Part shown: positions 52,185 through 53,000 of the stretch, one piece after another | How positions within the stretch are numbered: the first letter of the stretch is position 1 | How the letters are laid out: the number at the start of each line of letters is the position of its first letter | NCBI GenBank assembly: GCA_022072615.1 | Contig: JAJVHS010000013.1 | Coordinates: 1-53,000, forward strand | Source: Phycisphaerales bacterium | GTDB taxonomy: Bacteria; Planctomycetota; Phycisphaerae; Phycisphaerales; UBA1924 | Length of the DNA stretch: 53,000 nt | Direction of reading: 5' to 3' | The notes under the pieces: model-generated | What the model was told of the DNA's origin: nothing | Database searches by the model: none | What the model saw: the letters and a program-made list of their open reading frames with translations, nothing else | Translations under genes and position numbers: made by a program

Positions 52185-52937
52185 ATGGCTGACCATTTCG
52201 AAGAATCAGGCCACATGTCCGACACCACGATCGGTGTCTACCGCACCTCGACCACCGTCAAGGGCGGTCGCCGATTCAGCCTGGGCGCCCTGGTCGTCTG
52301 CGGCGATCACCGCGGACGCGTCGGCTACGGCTACGGCAAGAGCAACGAAGTGCCGCTCGCGGTCGAGAAGGCCAACAAGTACGCCCGGCGGAACATGATC
52401 TCCGTCACCATGGCCGGCACCACCCTCCCCCACGAGGTTGAGGGCCGCTACTCGTCGTCGAAGGTGCGGCTCATCCCCGCCTCGCCGGGCACCGGCGTCG
52501 TCGCGGGCACCACGGTCCGAGCCATCCTCGACGCCGCCGGCATCACCGACTGCCTCACCAAGTGCTACGGCTCGACCAACGCCAAGACGCTCGTCAAGGC
52601 GGTGTTCGAAGCCCTGGGCCAGATCCGGTCGCGCACCGCGATCGAGTCAGCCCGCGGTGTCACGCTGGGCGAGTCCGACATCGAGCGCAAGATCACCAAG
52701 GGCCGGGCCTTCATGACGGCCTCGACGTCCAAGGAAAAGGCGAAGGGCCCCGTCAACACCGTCGGTCAGGATCGTGGCGGCCGCGGTGGTCGCGGCGGCG
52801 GCGGCGGCGGTGGTGGTGGTGGCGGTCGCGGGCGTCGCCCGGGTGGCGGCGGCGGAGGAGGAGGCGGTGGTGGTGGTGGTGGTGGCGGCGCCGAGCCGAC
52901 CGCGGGCGGCGAGGGCAGCGCCCCAGCCGCGTCCTGA
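52185..52937 (+). CDS. rpsE: Ribosomal protein S5 with poly-glycine C-terminal tail
   Basis: 250 residues against the usual 165-175. The core is complete: TVKGGRRFSLGALVVCGDHRGRVGYGYGKSNEVPLAVEKA, SSKVRLIPASPGTGVVAG and KCYGSTNAKTLVKAVFEAL, covering the double-stranded RNA-binding-like and decoding-fidelity regions. The last 55 residues or so are almost pure Gly and Arg, with uninterrupted runs of 11 and 16 glycines coded by GGC/GGT/GGA (52794-52826 and 52842-52889), ending in AEPTAGGEGSAPAAS. The ATG at 52185 is used; an ATG ten codons later (52215) is possible. The final 63 bases of the window after it show no gene start. Confidence 0.95.
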   Translation: MADHFEESGHMSDTTIGVYRTSTTVKGGRRFSLGALVVCGDHRGRVGYGYGKSNEVPLAVEKANKYARRNMISVTMAGTTLPHEVEGRYSSSKVRLIPASPGTGVVAGTTVRAILDAAGITDCLTKCYGSTNAKTLVKAVFEALGQIRSRTAIESARGVTLGESDIERKITKGRAFMTASTSKEKAKGPVNTVGQDRGGRGGRGGGGGGGGGGGRGRRPGGGGGGGGGGGGGGGGAEPTAGGEGSAPAAS

Positions 52938-53000
52938 GCATCCATCGCCGCGTTGAGTTCGCGGCCCGACAGTGAAGCACGGATTTTGACGACCCCGGGC

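Overview
This is GC-rich DNA (about two thirds G+C by eye) from a Gram-negative-type bacterium. The combination of a PEP-CTERM protein, HAMP-repeat kinases, multihaem cytochromes and ribosomal proteins with unusual extensions suggests a Planctomycetota lineage, probably near Phycisphaerae. The taxonomic call is inference. No 16S rRNA, phage, IS element or CRISPR array is visible; there is one tRNA, Gly(CCC).

Left part (1-15.2 kb): a truncated HAMP-repeat sensor kinase; a small winged-helix gene with two small membrane proteins; and a leftward two-component pair made of a sensor kinase with haem-c motifs and a sigma-54 (NtrC-type) response regulator. Divergent from that pair is an electron-transfer locus: a GcvH-like protein without its lipoyl lysine, a small membrane protein, a Tat-exported 4x[4Fe-4S] protein (HybA-like), a HybB/NrfD-type quinol-interacting membrane protein and a 12-haem cytochrome c. 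Two near-consensus sigma-54 promoters lie in front of this locus, so the pair very likely controls it. Leftward serine-biosynthesis genes (serA, serC) and an MFS exporter follow.

Middle (15.2-29.6 kb): the tRNA, a PEP-CTERM FGE-fold protein, DoxX, then a complete leftward chemosensory operon in the exact Wsp order (MCP, CheW, CheR-TPR, CheW, CheA-REC, CheB). The usual output WspR (receiver-GGDEF) is absent. Two proteins with WspR-type receivers replace it, one fused to HD-GYP (c-di-GMP hydrolysis) and one to a PP2C/RsbU phosphatase. A convergent RsbW-like pseudo-receiver kinase is interrupted by an in-frame TAG. An alpha-carbonic anhydrase lipoprotein gene sits directly upstream of the MCP gene.

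Right-middle (29.9-41.8 kb): a four-gene pyruvate:ferredoxin oxidoreductase operon (porG, porA, porB and a GltD-like/ferredoxin fusion), also preceded by a near-consensus sigma-54 promoter. Then come a large secreted sortilin-like beta-propeller protein, a methyltransferase, a 4-hydroxyproline epimerase-like protein and a secreted protein of unknown function.

Right end (42.0-53 kb): the S10-spc ribosomal protein operon from rpsJ to rpsE in canonical order. Its oddities are a long leader before S10, a terminator-like hairpin plus a 0.37-kb structured stretch between L3 and L4, an HTH-like N-terminal domain on L22, a basic N-terminal extension on L5, a short S14 that has lost three of four zinc cysteines, and a poly-glycine tail on S5.
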